Assembly (NCBI GenBank): GCA_051875715.1
Contig: JBJEHD010000079.1
Location: 1-39,036, forward strand
Origin: DYCT01 sp051875715
GTDB lineage: Bacteria > Bacteroidota > Bacteroidia > Bacteroidales > Bacteroidaceae
Reading direction: 5' to 3'
DNA length: 39,036 nucleotides
Notes under the pieces: model-generated
What the model saw: only the letters and a program-made list of their open reading frames with translations
Databases searched by the model: none
Told to the model about the DNA's origin: nothing
Shown: in pieces, positions 7,514-15,729 of the stretch
Position numbering within the stretch: the first letter of the stretch is position 1
Layout of the letters: each line of letters opens with the position of its first letter
Position numbers and translations under genes: made by a program

Positions 7514-8334
7514 TTAACGATTGGGGAGTGGCATGATGCCGGAAAGCAAGCGTCCGGAACGGATGCCGAGGCGTCGGGCCGAGAAGAAACGTTCGGACTG
7601 GCTGTAGGTGCAGAGCCCGGATACTTCGATGTGCGAGGGCGAAAGGCCCTGCTGGAGGAGTTGCAGACGGTTGGCTTCCCAAAGGTCGATATGCCATTTT
7701 CCGGATTGGGGATGGCGGAAGGCGATGCGCTTCATCGGGAATCCAGCATCGGCGAAGGCCTGACAGACCTCGTCGCCTACTTCGAAGGCTTGGGGCGAGA
7801 TGGACGGTCCGATGCCGGCAACCAGGTGGCCGGTCGGCAGCCGAATATCTGCTGCAGGGAGGCGATTGTTTGCCGGGTGATGCCGGCCACGGTGCCTCTC
7901 CATCCGGCATGGATGGCTGCTACGGTGTTCGTCTGCGCGTCGGCAATGAGAATGGGGACGCAGTCGGCCGTGGAGATGGCCAGGCAGAGGCCCGGCGTGC
8001 GGGTGGCCAGGGCGTCGACTCCTTCCAGCAGGGCGGATTGTTGTTCCTCGTCGAGGCGGAAAAAGGTGTCGTCGAGCACGCGCATCGTGGTGCCGTGGGT
8101 CTGGTGGGGGATGGCGAGGGCCTTGGGCAGTTGTGGAAATGCCTGCAGCAGCCGTTCGCGGTTGAGGCGGACGTGCTCGGGGTTGTCGCCGCAGTAGTGG
8201 GTGCAGTTGAGCGAGGCGTACGCGCCTTGGCTGACACCTCCCTGGCGGGTGGTGACGAAATGGAAACTGCCTGGACTCGCCTGCCGTAGCAGTTCGAATC
8301 CAAGCAGTTCGGGTATGGGTGTGGCAGACGTCAT
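7514..8334 (-). pseudogene. pgeF: Peptidoglycan editing factor PgeF (YfiH/LACC1 family), frameshifted
   Basis: The family contains multicopper-oxidase-like purine nucleoside-processing enzymes; bacterial PgeF/YfiH is linked to correcting peptidoglycan precursors with L-Ser in place of L-Ala. From ATG at 8334 the frame gives TTRQGGVSQGAYASLN and the zinc-site segments PHQTHG, STADCVPIL and AIHAGWRG. Near 7821-7850 the frame changes: GCRPAT is followed in the neighbouring frame by HLVAGIGPSISPQAFEVGDEV, and that frame runs to the stop at 7514. One base is missing (or two are extra). All sequence on both sides is well conserved, so the lesion is recent or a sequencing error. The start is four bases after the obgE stop, at the end of the hpt-adk-obgE operon. 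Confidence 0.85.
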
Positions 8335-8338
8335 CGGG

Positions 8339-9514
8339 TCATTGCGGGTCGTCCCAGTCTTCTTCGTACTCGTATTCGAAGTCGTCGTCCTCTTCGGTGT
8401 CTTCGTATTCGAAGTCGAAATCTTCGTCCTCACCTTCGTCCTTCAGTTCGGCCGGTAGCAGGTTGAGGTCTTTGGGGCGGTGGACGATGGACTCGTGGCG
8501 CAGGCCTTCGAGGCGGTTCTCGTCGCTGTTGAGCGCAGTCCAGAGGAGGTCTTTCAAGGCGGCGATACCCAGTCCGGTGACGGATGAGATGAAGAGGTGG
8601 GGAACGCCTTCGGGCAGGGTCGGCTCTATTTCGTTCATCAGTTCCTCGTCCAGCATGTCGCTTTTGGTGACGGCCAGGACGCGCTGCTTGTCCAGCATCT
8701 CCGGGTTGAACTGGGCCAACTCGTTGAGCAGGATGTTGTATTCGCGGTGGATGTCGTCGCTGTCGGCGGGTACCATGAAGAGGAGGAGCGAGTTGCGCTC
8801 GATGTGGCGCAGGAAGCGCAGGCCGAGACCTTTTCCTTCGCTGGCTCCCTCGATGATGCCGGGGATGTCGGCCATGACGAACGATTTGCCGTCGTGGTAG
8901 GAGACGATGCCCAGGTTGGGTTCGAGGGTGGTGAAGGGGTAGTTGGCTATCTTGGGTTTGGCGGCCGAGACGGACGAGAGCAGGGTGCTCTTCCCGGCAT
9001 TGGGGAAGCCCACCAGGCCGACGTCGGCCAGCAACTTGAGTTCGAGGATGACGGTCAGTTCCTGCATCGGTTCGCCGGGTTGGGCGAAGCGGGGTGCCTG
9101 CCGGGTGGCGGTGCGGAAGTGCCAGTTGCCCAGGCCGCCTCGTCCGCCTTTCAGCAGGATGACCTCTTGTCCGTCGTCGGTGATGTCGCAGATGTAGGCA
9201 CCGGTCTCGGCGTTGTAGACCACCGTGCCGCAGGGGACTTCGATGACCTTGTCGGCTCCGTCTTTTCCGAAACTGCGTCCGCGGCTGCCGGCTTCACCGT
9301 GTCCGGCAAAGACGTGGCGTTCGTACTTCAGGTGGAGCAGGGTCCAATAGTTTCGGTTGCCGCGCAGGATGACATGGCCGCCTCGTCCTCCGTCGCCTCC
9401 GTCGGGTCCGCCGTTGGGGACGAACTTCTCCCGCCTCATGTGCGTGGAACCTCTTCCGCCCTTGCCCGAGCGGCAATATATTTTCACGTAATCGGCAAAA
9501 TTGGATTCAGCCAT
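8339..9514 (-). CDS. obgE: GTPase Obg/CgtA
   Basis: An essential ribosome-associated GTPase of 391 residues involved in 50S maturation and stress control. Residues 1-160 form the glycine-rich Obg fold (GGPDGGDGGRGGHV and GKDGADKVIEVPCGTVV). The G domain has the P-loop GFPNAGKS (169-176), the switch NYPFTTLEP, G3 DIPG (216-219), G4 TKSD (283-286) and G5 SSV (310-312). The last ~35 residues are strongly acidic and low in complexity, as usual in Bacteroidota Obg. It lies 18 bases after adk and four bases before pgeF. Confidence 0.97.
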   Translation of the reverse strand: MAESNFADYVKIYCRSGKGGRGSTHMRREKFVPNGGPDGGDGGRGGHVILRGNRNYWTLLHLKYERHVFAGHGEAGSRGRSFGKDGADKVIEVPCGTVVYNAETGAYICDITDDGQEVILLKGGRGGLGNWHFRTATRQAPRFAQPGEPMQELTVILELKLLADVGLVGFPNAGKSTLLSSVSAAKPKIANYPFTTLEPNLGIVSYHDGKSFVMADIPGIIEGASEGKGLGLRFLRHIERNSLLLFMVPADSDDIHREYNILLNELAQFNPEMLDKQRVLAVTKSDMLDEELMNEIEPTLPEGVPHLFISSVTGLGIAALKDLLWTALNSDENRLEGLRHESIVHRPKDLNLLPAELKDEGEDEDFDFEYEDTEEDDDFEYEYEEDWDDPQ

Positions 9515-9532
9515 GTCGGGTTTTCCTCCTGT

Positions 9533-10102
9533 TTATGCGTTTTCGATTGCCTTGGCGATGTCGGCGAAGATGGTCTCCATTTCGCCCAGGCCGTTGATGT
9601 GGCAGTATTGTCCTTCTTCTTTATACCATTCTTTCAGCGGCGCGGTCTGTTCGTGGTAGACCACCAGGCGTTTGCGGATGGTTTCTTCGTTGTCGTCGGC
9701 CCGTCCGGATTCCTGTCCGCGTTTGATGAGGCGCGTCATGAGTTCGTCTTCGGGAACGTCCAGGTCCAGCATGATGGAGACCTGTTGGCCACGTTCGTGC
9801 AACATCGCCTTGAGTGCTTCGGCCTGTGCGATGGTGCGCGGGAAGCCGTCGAAGATGACACCTTTGCTGTCGGTGAACGAATCGAGCACGTGGGCCAGGA
9901 TGTCAATCATCAGGCTGTCGGGGATCAACTGTCCGTTGTCGATGTATCCTTTGGCGGTTTGTCCCAGTTCGGTTCCGTTCTTGATTTCTGCGCGAAGTAC
10001 GTCGCCCGTCGAGATGTGGTTGATGCCGTATTTCGCTACAATCCGTTCGCTTTGTGTCCCCTTGCCGGAGCCGGGGGCACCAAAAATAACAATGTTCAAC
10101 AT
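9533..10102 (-). CDS. adk: Adenylate kinase
   Basis: Catalyses ATP + AMP to 2 ADP in the cytoplasm. The 189-residue protein has the P-loop GAPGSGKGT (residues 8-16), the AMP-binding STGDVLRAE segment and the FDGFPRTIAQAEAL motif. The lid is the short form without zinc ligands (RGQESGRADDNEETIRKR). It is the second gene of the minus-strand group hpt-adk-obgE-pgeF, 43 bases after hpt. Confidence 0.97.
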   Translation of the reverse strand: MLNIVIFGAPGSGKGTQSERIVAKYGINHISTGDVLRAEIKNGTELGQTAKGYIDNGQLIPDSLMIDILAHVLDSFTDSKGVIFDGFPRTIAQAEALKAMLHERGQQVSIMLDLDVPEDELMTRLIKRGQESGRADDNEETIRKRLVVYHEQTAPLKEWYKEEGQYCHINGLGEMETIFADIAKAIENA

Positions 10103-10145
10103 CTTTCTTCTTTCCTAAATAGAGTAGTATTATTGTATTTTGTCC

Positions 10146-10688
10146 TTAGTCTTCTTCTGTAACCGTGTAGATGTCGCGATAGTTTCGTCCGTAGCCGTCG
10201 TAGTCCAGGCCGTAGCCGACGATGAAGTCGTTGGGGATGTGCATGGCCGCATAGTCGATGTGGAGGTCGACCTTCAGTTTGTCCGGTTTCACCAGCAGGG
10301 AGGCGATGCGGATTTCCTTCGGACGGCGTGCGCGCAGGGTCTCGAGCAGGCGGACCATGGTGAGCCCGGTGTCGACGATGTCCTCGACGATGACGACGGT
10401 ACGTCCTTCGATGTCGTCGGACAACCCGACCAGTTCGCTTACGGTCCCGGTGGAGGTGGTGCCTTGGTAGGAGGCCAGTTTGACGAAGGAGATTTGGCAG
10501 GGAATGTCGATGTGCCGCATCAGGTCGGCGGTGAACATGAACGAGCCGTTCAGCACGCTGAGGAAGAGGGGTTCCTTGCCCTTCAGGTCGCGATTGATTT
10601 CGGATGCTACTCGCTTTACTTCTCTTTGGATTTCGGATTCGGGGATAGACACCTTGAAGGTCTTGTCCTTAATGCTAATCGTTCCCAT
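10146..10688 (-). CDS. hpt: Hypoxanthine phosphoribosyltransferase
   Basis: A purine-salvage enzyme that joins hypoxanthine or guanine to PRPP to form IMP or GMP. The PRPP-binding loop VVIVEDIVDTGLTM is clear, as are the N-terminal FLSVLNGSFMFTADL loop and the C-terminal NDFIVGYGLDYDGYGRN segment. I place the start at ATG 10688 (180 residues) because the frame further upstream reaches only a TTG that falls inside the TAnnTTTG promoter box at 10719-10726. It is the first gene of hpt-adk-obgE-pgeF. Confidence 0.95.
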   Translation of the reverse strand: MGTISIKDKTFKVSIPESEIQREVKRVASEINRDLKGKEPLFLSVLNGSFMFTADLMRHIDIPCQISFVKLASYQGTTSTGTVSELVGLSDDIEGRTVVIVEDIVDTGLTMVRLLETLRARRPKEIRIASLLVKPDKLKVDLHIDYAAMHIPNDFIVGYGLDYDGYGRNYRDIYTVTEED

Positions 10689-10718
10689 ACGCTTGGTTAC
10701 AGTTTTATAAAGATGGCG

Positions 10719-10726
10719 CAAAAGTA
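10719..10726 (-). promoter_or_regulatory. -7 promoter box for hpt operon
   Basis: The minus strand reads TACTTTTG, matching TAnnTTTG, about 30 bases before the hpt start. It fixes the hpt start downstream of the box. Confidence 0.65.
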
Positions 10727-10752
10727 GTTATTTTTATGATAAACGAACGCAA

Positions 10753-11661
10753 TCAGTGCACTTTTATGTGGTCGAAGCCTTTGCCGTATACACCAATGAC
10801 GGCGCTTTGCGAGACGAAGGCGTCGGGGTCGATTTCCTTGATGAGGCGGAAGATGATGTCCGACTCGCGGCGTTTGGCCAGCACGAACATCATTTTGACG
10901 GGTGCGCCGGTGTAGCAGCCGGTGCCGTCAAGGAAGGTGACGCCCCGGTGGAGGTCTTGATTGATGTGGTGGCCGATCTCTTCATATTTGCTGGAGACGA
11001 TGAAGAACTGGACGGACTGGCGGGCGCTATAGACTACGCGGTCGACGGCGAAACTGCTGACAAACAGGGTGACGTAGCCGTAGAGCACCTTTTCCCAGTC
11101 CTGCAGGACGAAGTAACTGCACGAGATGATGATGAGGTCGCACACCAGCATGACGGTGCCGAAGGTGATTTCGCGGTATTTGTTGACGATGGCGGCCACG
11201 ATGTCGGTGCCGCCCAGGCTGCCGTTGGCCGAGAAGGCGCAGCCGATGCCGGCGCCGCAGAACGAACCGCCCAGGATGCAGGCCATGAAAGGTTGGTCGT
11301 GCAGGAGGTTGAGGTCGGCGGTGAACAGTTGGAATATCTCCAGGAAGAAGGTCAGGGTGAAGACCGAGAAGATGGTCTTCAGGCAGAAACGCAGGCCCAG
11401 AATCTTCAGGGCGAGCAGCAAGAGGGCGATGTTGATGGGGAAGTAGACGTATTGTACGGGGATGCCGGTGGCGAAGTAGACGATGGATGCGATGCCGGGC
11501 ACGCCTCCCGAGGTGATGTCGTTGGGCAACTGGAAGATAGTCCACCCGATGCAGTAGAGCAGGATGCCGAAGGTGATGGTCAGATAGTCGCGCAAGGTGC
11601 CGTACTTGTACTGAAGTCCGAACTTGGGTTCGTCCTTCGTTGCTGCGTTTTCTGTTTTCAT
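10753..11661 (-). CDS. YitT family membrane protein (DUF161 + DUF2179)
   Basis: A 302-residue membrane protein. The N-terminal two thirds hold about five hydrophobic segments with family features such as GILLYCIGWTIF, the loop ITSGGVPGIASIVYF, and a glycine-rich SFCGAGIGCAFSANGSLGGT. The C-terminal ~90 residues form the soluble DUF2179 domain (MMFVLAKRRESDIIFRLIKE, ending in GVYGKGFDHIKVH). The molecular function of YitT proteins is not established. The start is ATG 11661; the frame extends upstream only through the promoter box. It is transcribed divergently from the B3/4 gene. Confidence 0.88.
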   Translation of the reverse strand: MKTENAATKDEPKFGLQYKYGTLRDYLTITFGILLYCIGWTIFQLPNDITSGGVPGIASIVYFATGIPVQYVYFPINIALLLLALKILGLRFCLKTIFSVFTLTFFLEIFQLFTADLNLLHDQPFMACILGGSFCGAGIGCAFSANGSLGGTDIVAAIVNKYREITFGTVMLVCDLIIISCSYFVLQDWEKVLYGYVTLFVSSFAVDRVVYSARQSVQFFIVSSKYEEIGHHINQDLHRGVTFLDGTGCYTGAPVKMMFVLAKRRESDIIFRLIKEIDPDAFVSQSAVIGVYGKGFDHIKVH

Positions 11662-11694
11662 AGCAAAGATGTTTAAGCTCAAAGTATCTGCGGA

Positions 11695-11702
11695 CAAAGG
11701 TA
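11695..11702 (-). promoter_or_regulatory. -7 promoter box for the YitT gene
   Basis: TACCTTTG on the minus strand matches TAnnTTTG, 33 bases before the YitT start. It is one of a back-to-back pair with 11725-11732. Confidence 0.6.
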
Positions 11703-11724
11703 GCAAAACGATGCAGATTTAATC

Positions 11725-11732
11725 TATCTTTG
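11725..11732 (+). promoter_or_regulatory. -7 promoter box for the B3/4 gene
   Basis: TATCTTTG on the plus strand matches TAnnTTTG, 36 bases before the ATG at 11769. It diverges from the box at 11695-11702, so both promoters share about 35 bp. Confidence 0.6.
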
Positions 11733-11768
11733 CCGACGTATTTTTAGCATATAAAAAAGGAAAAAACC

Positions 11769-12440
11769 ATGAGTGCATTTACGATTTATGTATCGGACGA
11801 AATACGGCGTGCCTGTCCGCAGTTCAGAGGGGCGGCTTTGTACGCCGAAGTGCGAAACACGGCCTACGACGAGGGCCTGTGGCGGGAGATAGACGCATTT
11901 TCGGAGGCCTATCGGCAGCGCTACACGCTCGACTCCATCAAGCAGATGTCGGCCATCCTGGCCACGCGTCAGGCCTACAAAGCCTGCGGAAAGGACCCGA
12001 GCCGCTACCGGCCGGCGGCCGAGGCACTGTGTCGGCGCATCCTGCGGGGCATTCCGCTCTATCAGATAGACACGCTGGTGGACTTGGTCAACCTGGTTTC
12101 CATCCGCAGTGGCTACTCCATCGGTGGTTTCGATGCCGACCGGGTGCAGGGCCGTGTGCTGACGCTGGGTATCGGCCGGGCCGGCGAACCGTACGAAGGC
12201 ATCGGGCGTGGTGTGCTCAACATCGAGGGCTTGCCTGTCTACCGGGATGCGGAAGGCGGCATCGGCACACCGACGAGCGACCACGAGCGCACGAAGATGT
12301 CGGTGGAGACCACGCACCTGCTGGCCATCATCAATGCGTACGATGGCGACGAGGCGGCCTTGCGCGAGGCGGTGGCCTACATGCAGGACCTGCTCCGGCG
12401 CTTTGCAGCGTCGGACGGCGGCGAAGCGACCTATTTCTGA
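11769..12440 (+). CDS. B3/4 (PheT-like tRNA-binding) domain protein
   Basis: A 223-residue protein matching stand-alone B3/4 domains, which in phenylalanyl-tRNA synthetase beta form the editing module. Visible features are VSDEIRRACPQFRGAALYAEV at the N-terminus, an RQAYKACGKDPSRYRPAAEAL helix, and LYQIDTLVDLVNLVSI followed by GYSIGGFDADR. The C-terminal part has TSDHERTKMSVETT. Free-standing members may act on mischarged tRNA, but no role is proven. It is a single gene with its own promoter; no terminator is obvious before the leucine leader. Confidence 0.8.
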   Translation: MSAFTIYVSDEIRRACPQFRGAALYAEVRNTAYDEGLWREIDAFSEAYRQRYTLDSIKQMSAILATRQAYKACGKDPSRYRPAAEALCRRILRGIPLYQIDTLVDLVNLVSIRSGYSIGGFDADRVQGRVLTLGIGRAGEPYEGIGRGVLNIEGLPVYRDAEGGIGTPTSDHERTKMSVETTHLLAIINAYDGDEAALREAVAYMQDLLRRFAASDGGEATYF

Positions 12441-12565
12441 CGCTTCCTCCCGCCGCCGGACCAGCAAAAAGAAACGGGAAGTCCGGTGCTGGTTTGAGAT
12501 TAAAGCAAAATACTCCCGTCGAATGAAGGAATGTTATCCGATTGGAGAAAAAAGTTTCATTTTGT

Positions 12566-12595
12566 TTTGCCGGTTGGATTATTTGCCTACCTTTG
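12566..12595 (+). promoter_or_regulatory. Promoter of the leucine operon leader
   Basis: A -33 TTTG (12566-12569), an 18-base spacer and a -7 TACCTTTG (12588-12595) match the Bacteroidota promoter on both elements. Transcription would begin near 12600, about 20 bases before the leader peptide start. The part of this gap before it, 12441-12565, shows no gene. Confidence 0.75.
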
Positions 12596-12619
12596 CAGCG
12601 TTGTTAACGAAAGCAAACG

Positions 12620-12703
12620 ATGAAGCATCTGTTCAGACATAACCTACTGTGCGGTTTCACTCTGCTCCTGGCAGGACTCGGAGGAAGTGGGATGCGTGCA
12701 TGA
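12620..12703 (+). CDS. leuL: Leucine operon leader peptide (27 residues)
   Basis: A short frame from ATG 12620 to TGA 12701-12703 encodes 27 residues of which seven are leucine: one at codon 4, a pair at codons 9-10 (CTA CTG), a triplet at codons 15-17 (CTG CTC CTG) and one at codon 20. It starts about 20 bases after a strong promoter and is followed by a hairpin with a T run and then leuA. Segment 12682-12692, inside the peptide's 3' half, can pair with the terminator's left arm. This is the arrangement of a ribosome-mediated attenuator: stalling at leucine codons would favour the antiterminator. That it is translated is inferred. Confidence 0.8.
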   Translation: MKHLFRHNLLCGFTLLLAGLGGSGMRA

Positions 12704-12749
12704 ATGTATGTCTTGACAGACAACGATAGAAGAGCCTTTCTCACTTCCT
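12682..12749 (+). promoter_or_regulatory. Antiterminator pairing of the leu attenuator
   Basis: AGGAAGTGGGA (12682-12692) can form an 11-bp helix with TCTCACTTCCT (12739-12749), with one G-T pair. The second strand overlaps the left arm and loop of the terminator at 12733-12768, so the two structures exclude each other. Confidence 0.7.
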
Positions 12750-12768
12750 TGGTGCGAAAGGCTTTTTT
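12733..12768 (+). terminator. Attenuator terminator upstream of leuA
   Basis: AGCCTTTC (12733-12740) pairs with GAAAGGCT (12756-12763), extended after one mismatch by CAC/GTG, and is followed by a run of six T (12763-12768). It lies 38 bases before the leuA start with no gene end nearby, which points to conditional termination. Confidence 0.85.
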
Positions 12769-12806
12769 GATGGAAGGAACGTATAACAAATCAATACAAC
12801 TACGAT

Positions 12807-14306
12807 ATGCAAGACAGATTATTCATTTTCGATACGACTCTGCGCGATGGCGAGCAGGTGCCGGGATGCCAGTTGAACACGGTAGAGAAGATTCAGGTGG
12901 CCAAAGCACTGGAGGCGTTGGGCGTGGACGTCATCGAGGCGGGCTTCCCCATCTCCAGCCCGGGCGACTTCAATTCGGTGATTGAAATCTCGAAGGCGGT
13001 GACGTGGCCCACCATTTGTGCGCTGACACGTGCCGTGCAGAAGGACATCGACGTGGCGGCCGACGCGCTCCGCTATGCCAAGCGCAAGCGCATCCATACC
13101 GGCATCGGGACCTCGGATTCGCACATCCGCTATAAGTTCAACTCCAATCGCGAGGAAATCATCGAACGGGCCGTGGCGGCCGTGAAGTATGCCCGCCGTT
13201 TTGTGGACGACGTGGAGTTTTATGCCGAGGATGCCGGCCGTACGGACAACGAGTATTTGGCCCGCGTGGTCGAAGCCGTCATCAAGGCGGGGGCCACGGT
13301 GGTCAACATCCCCGACACGACGGGCTATTGCCTCCCGGCGGAATACGGGGCCAAAATCAAGTACCTGATGGACCACGTCGACGGCATCGACCGCGCCATC
13401 CTCTCCACCCACTGCCATAACGACCTGGGCATGGCCACGGCCAATACCATGGCCGGTGTGCTGAACGGGGCGCGGCAGGTGGAGGTGACCATCAACGGCA
13501 TCGGCGAACGCGCCGGCAACACAGCCCTCGAGGAGGTGGCCATGATTATCAAGTGCCATCGCGACATCGACATTCAGACCAACATCAATACGCAGAAAAT
13601 CTATCCTACCAGCCGCATGGTGTCCAGCCTGATGAATATGCCCGTGCAACCCAACAAGGCCATCGTCGGCCGCAATGCCTTCGCCCATTCGTCGGGCATC
13701 CACCAGGACGGGGTGCTGAAGAACGTGCAGACGTACGAAATCATCGACCCGCACGATGTGGGCCTCGACGACAATGCCATCGTCCTGACCGCACGCAGCG
13801 GACGGGCGGCCTTGAAGAACCGCTTGGCCGTATTGGGCATCCAACTGGACCAGCCGAAACTGGACAAAGTATACGAGGAGTTCTTGAAACTGGCCGACAA
13901 GAAGAAGGACATCAACGACGACGACATCCTCGTGCTGGCCGGTGCCGACCGTTCGCTCAACCACCGCATCAAGTTGGACTACCTGCAGGTGACCAGCGGT
14001 GTGGGTGTCCGCTCGGTGGCCAGCATCGGGCTGAACATCTCGGGCGAGAAGTTCGAGGCGGCCGCCAGCGGCAACGGGCCGGTGGATGCAGCCATCAGGG
14101 CACTCAAGAAGATTGTCAACCGCCACATGGTGCTGAAGGAGTTCACCATCCAGGCCATCAGCCGCGGCAGCGACGACGTGGGCAAGGTGCACATGCAGGT
14201 GGAGCACGACAACCACGTCTACTATGGCTTCGGGGCCAATACCGACATCGTGGCGGCCTCGGTCGAAGCCTACATCGATTGTATCAACAAGTTTAGCGCA
14301 GACTGA
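12807..14306 (+). CDS. leuA: 2-isopropylmalate synthase
   Basis: The first committed enzyme of leucine synthesis, condensing acetyl-CoA with 2-oxoisovalerate. The 499-residue protein has the N-terminal TIM-barrel signature FDTTLRDGEQVPG, the metal-site STHCHNDLGMATANTMAG and the GIGERAGNTALEEV motif. FAHSSGIHQDGVLKN marks the linker, and residues beyond ~390 form the C-terminal domain used for leucine feedback inhibition. It opens leuA-leuC-leuD-leuB and is preceded by an attenuator. A homocitrate or citramalate synthase is less likely because leuCDB follow directly. Confidence 0.96.
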   Translation: MQDRLFIFDTTLRDGEQVPGCQLNTVEKIQVAKALEALGVDVIEAGFPISSPGDFNSVIEISKAVTWPTICALTRAVQKDIDVAADALRYAKRKRIHTGIGTSDSHIRYKFNSNREEIIERAVAAVKYARRFVDDVEFYAEDAGRTDNEYLARVVEAVIKAGATVVNIPDTTGYCLPAEYGAKIKYLMDHVDGIDRAILSTHCHNDLGMATANTMAGVLNGARQVEVTINGIGERAGNTALEEVAMIIKCHRDIDIQTNINTQKIYPTSRMVSSLMNMPVQPNKAIVGRNAFAHSSGIHQDGVLKNVQTYEIIDPHDVGLDDNAIVLTARSGRAALKNRLAVLGIQLDQPKLDKVYEEFLKLADKKKDINDDDILVLAGADRSLNHRIKLDYLQVTSGVGVRSVASIGLNISGEKFEAAASGNGPVDAAIRALKKIVNRHMVLKEFTIQAISRGSDDVGKVHMQVEHDNHVYYGFGANTDIVAASVEAYIDCINKFSAD

Positions 14307-14308
14307 TT

Positions 14309-15697
14309 ATGAATACGTTGTTCGATAAAATATGGGACGCCCATGTGGTGCAGCAAATCCAGGACGGACCCACCCAGTTGTACATCGACCGCTTGTATTG
14401 CCACGAGGTGACCAGCCCGCAGGCGTTCGACGGCCTTCGGGCCCGGGGCATCGGCTGCTTCCGGCCGGACCACATCTTCTGCATGCCGGACCACAACACG
14501 CCGACGCACGACCAGGACCGGCCCATCGCCGACCCCGTGTCGCGCCGGCAGGTCGATGCGCTGGCCCGCAATGCGAAGGACTTCGGCCTTGCCCATTTCG
14601 GCATGATGGACCCCCGCAACGGCATCATCCACGTGGTAGGCCCCGAGCGCGGACTGACCCTGCCGGGCATGACCATCGTGTGTGGCGACTCGCATACCTC
14701 GACCCATGGTGCCATGGGAGCCGTGGCGTTTGGTATCGGTACGAGCGAGGTGGAGATGGTGCTGGCTTCGCAGTGCATCCTGCAGGCACGCCCGAAGACG
14801 ATGCGCATCACCGTCGACGGACGGCTGGGCGCGGGCGTGACGGCCAAGGACCTGGCCCTCTACATGATGTCGAAGATGTCGACCAGCGGTGCGACGGGCT
14901 ATTTCGTGGAATACGCCGGCGAGGCCGTCCGCAGCCTTTCGATGGAGGGACGGCTCACGCTCTGCAACCTCTCCATCGAGATGGGGGCACGGGGCGGCAT
15001 GGTGGCGCCGGACGAAACCACGTTCCAATATATAAAAGGTAGGGACTATGCGCCGAAGGGTGCCGACTGGGACAAGGCGGTGGCCTATTGGCGCACGCTG
15101 CATAGCGAGCCGGATGCGGTGTTCGACAAGGAGGTGCGTTTCGATGCGGCCGACATCGAACCGATGATCACCTATGGCACCAACCCCGGCATGGGGATGG
15201 GCATTACCGGCCGCATCCCGACGGGCGACGACAGTGCGTCGTTCCAAAAGGCCCTGCAGTACATGGGCTTTGCGCCCGGCGAGTCGCTGTTGGGCAAGTC
15301 GGTCGACTATGTCTTCCTCGGGGCGTGCACCAACGGACGCATCGAGGACTTCCGCGCCTTCGCTTCGGTGGTGAAGGGACGGCAGAAGGCACCGGGTGTG
15401 ACGGCCTGGCTCGTGCCCGGCTCGTGGATGGTGGATGCCCAAATCCGCGAGGAGGGACTCGACAGGGTGCTGGAGGAGGCCGGATTCGCCATCCGCCAGC
15501 CCGGCTGCTCGGCCTGCCTGGCCATGAACGACGACAAGGTGCCTGCCGGATGCTATGCCGTGTCCACCAGCAACCGCAACTTCGAAGGCCGTCAGGGGCC
15601 GGGTGCGCGTACTTTGCTGGCCAGCCCGTTGGTGGCTGCGGCGGCAGCCGTGACCGGTGTGATAACCGACCCCCGCACGCTGATGGGGACGAACTGA
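14309..15697 (+). CDS. leuC: 3-isopropylmalate dehydratase large subunit
   Basis: An iron-sulfur isomerase subunit that, with LeuD, converts 2- to 3-isopropylmalate. The 462-residue protein shows VCGDSHTSTHGAMGAVAFG, the cluster ligands in FLGACTNGR and in PGCSACLAMNDDK, and the C-terminal STSNRNFEGRQGPGARTLLASP. The start is two bases after the leuA stop, so translation is probably coupled. The leuD gene follows after 32 bases. Confidence 0.97.
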   Translation: MNTLFDKIWDAHVVQQIQDGPTQLYIDRLYCHEVTSPQAFDGLRARGIGCFRPDHIFCMPDHNTPTHDQDRPIADPVSRRQVDALARNAKDFGLAHFGMMDPRNGIIHVVGPERGLTLPGMTIVCGDSHTSTHGAMGAVAFGIGTSEVEMVLASQCILQARPKTMRITVDGRLGAGVTAKDLALYMMSKMSTSGATGYFVEYAGEAVRSLSMEGRLTLCNLSIEMGARGGMVAPDETTFQYIKGRDYAPKGADWDKAVAYWRTLHSEPDAVFDKEVRFDAADIEPMITYGTNPGMGMGITGRIPTGDDSASFQKALQYMGFAPGESLLGKSVDYVFLGACTNGRIEDFRAFASVVKGRQKAPGVTAWLVPGSWMVDAQIREEGLDRVLEEAGFAIRQPGCSACLAMNDDKVPAGCYAVSTSNRNFEGRQGPGARTLLASPLVAAAAAVTGVITDPRTLMGTN

Positions 15698-15729
15698 TTT
15701 GTACGACATATATAATATAAGGAGAAAAG

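Noticed and set aside
8597..10162. Long plus-strand open frame spanning obgE and adk
   Set aside because: It is antisense to two well-conserved genes and its product is low in complexity with no known domain.
12450..12520. Possible terminator after the B3/4 gene
   Set aside because: The complementary segments around CCGGAC/GTCCGG are short, far apart and not followed by a T run.
12604..12789. Minus-strand open frame overlapping the leu leader
   Set aside because: It has no motif or ribosome-binding site and lies across the attenuator structures, which explain the sequence.
12819..14216. Long open frame on the minus strand opposite leuA (also opposite leuC, leuB, dnaE and the beta-helix gene)
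   Set aside because: Codon bias of GC-rich genes opens the antisense frame. The products are histidine/valine/arginine-rich without motifs, and leuA, leuC, leuB and dnaE are unmistakable.
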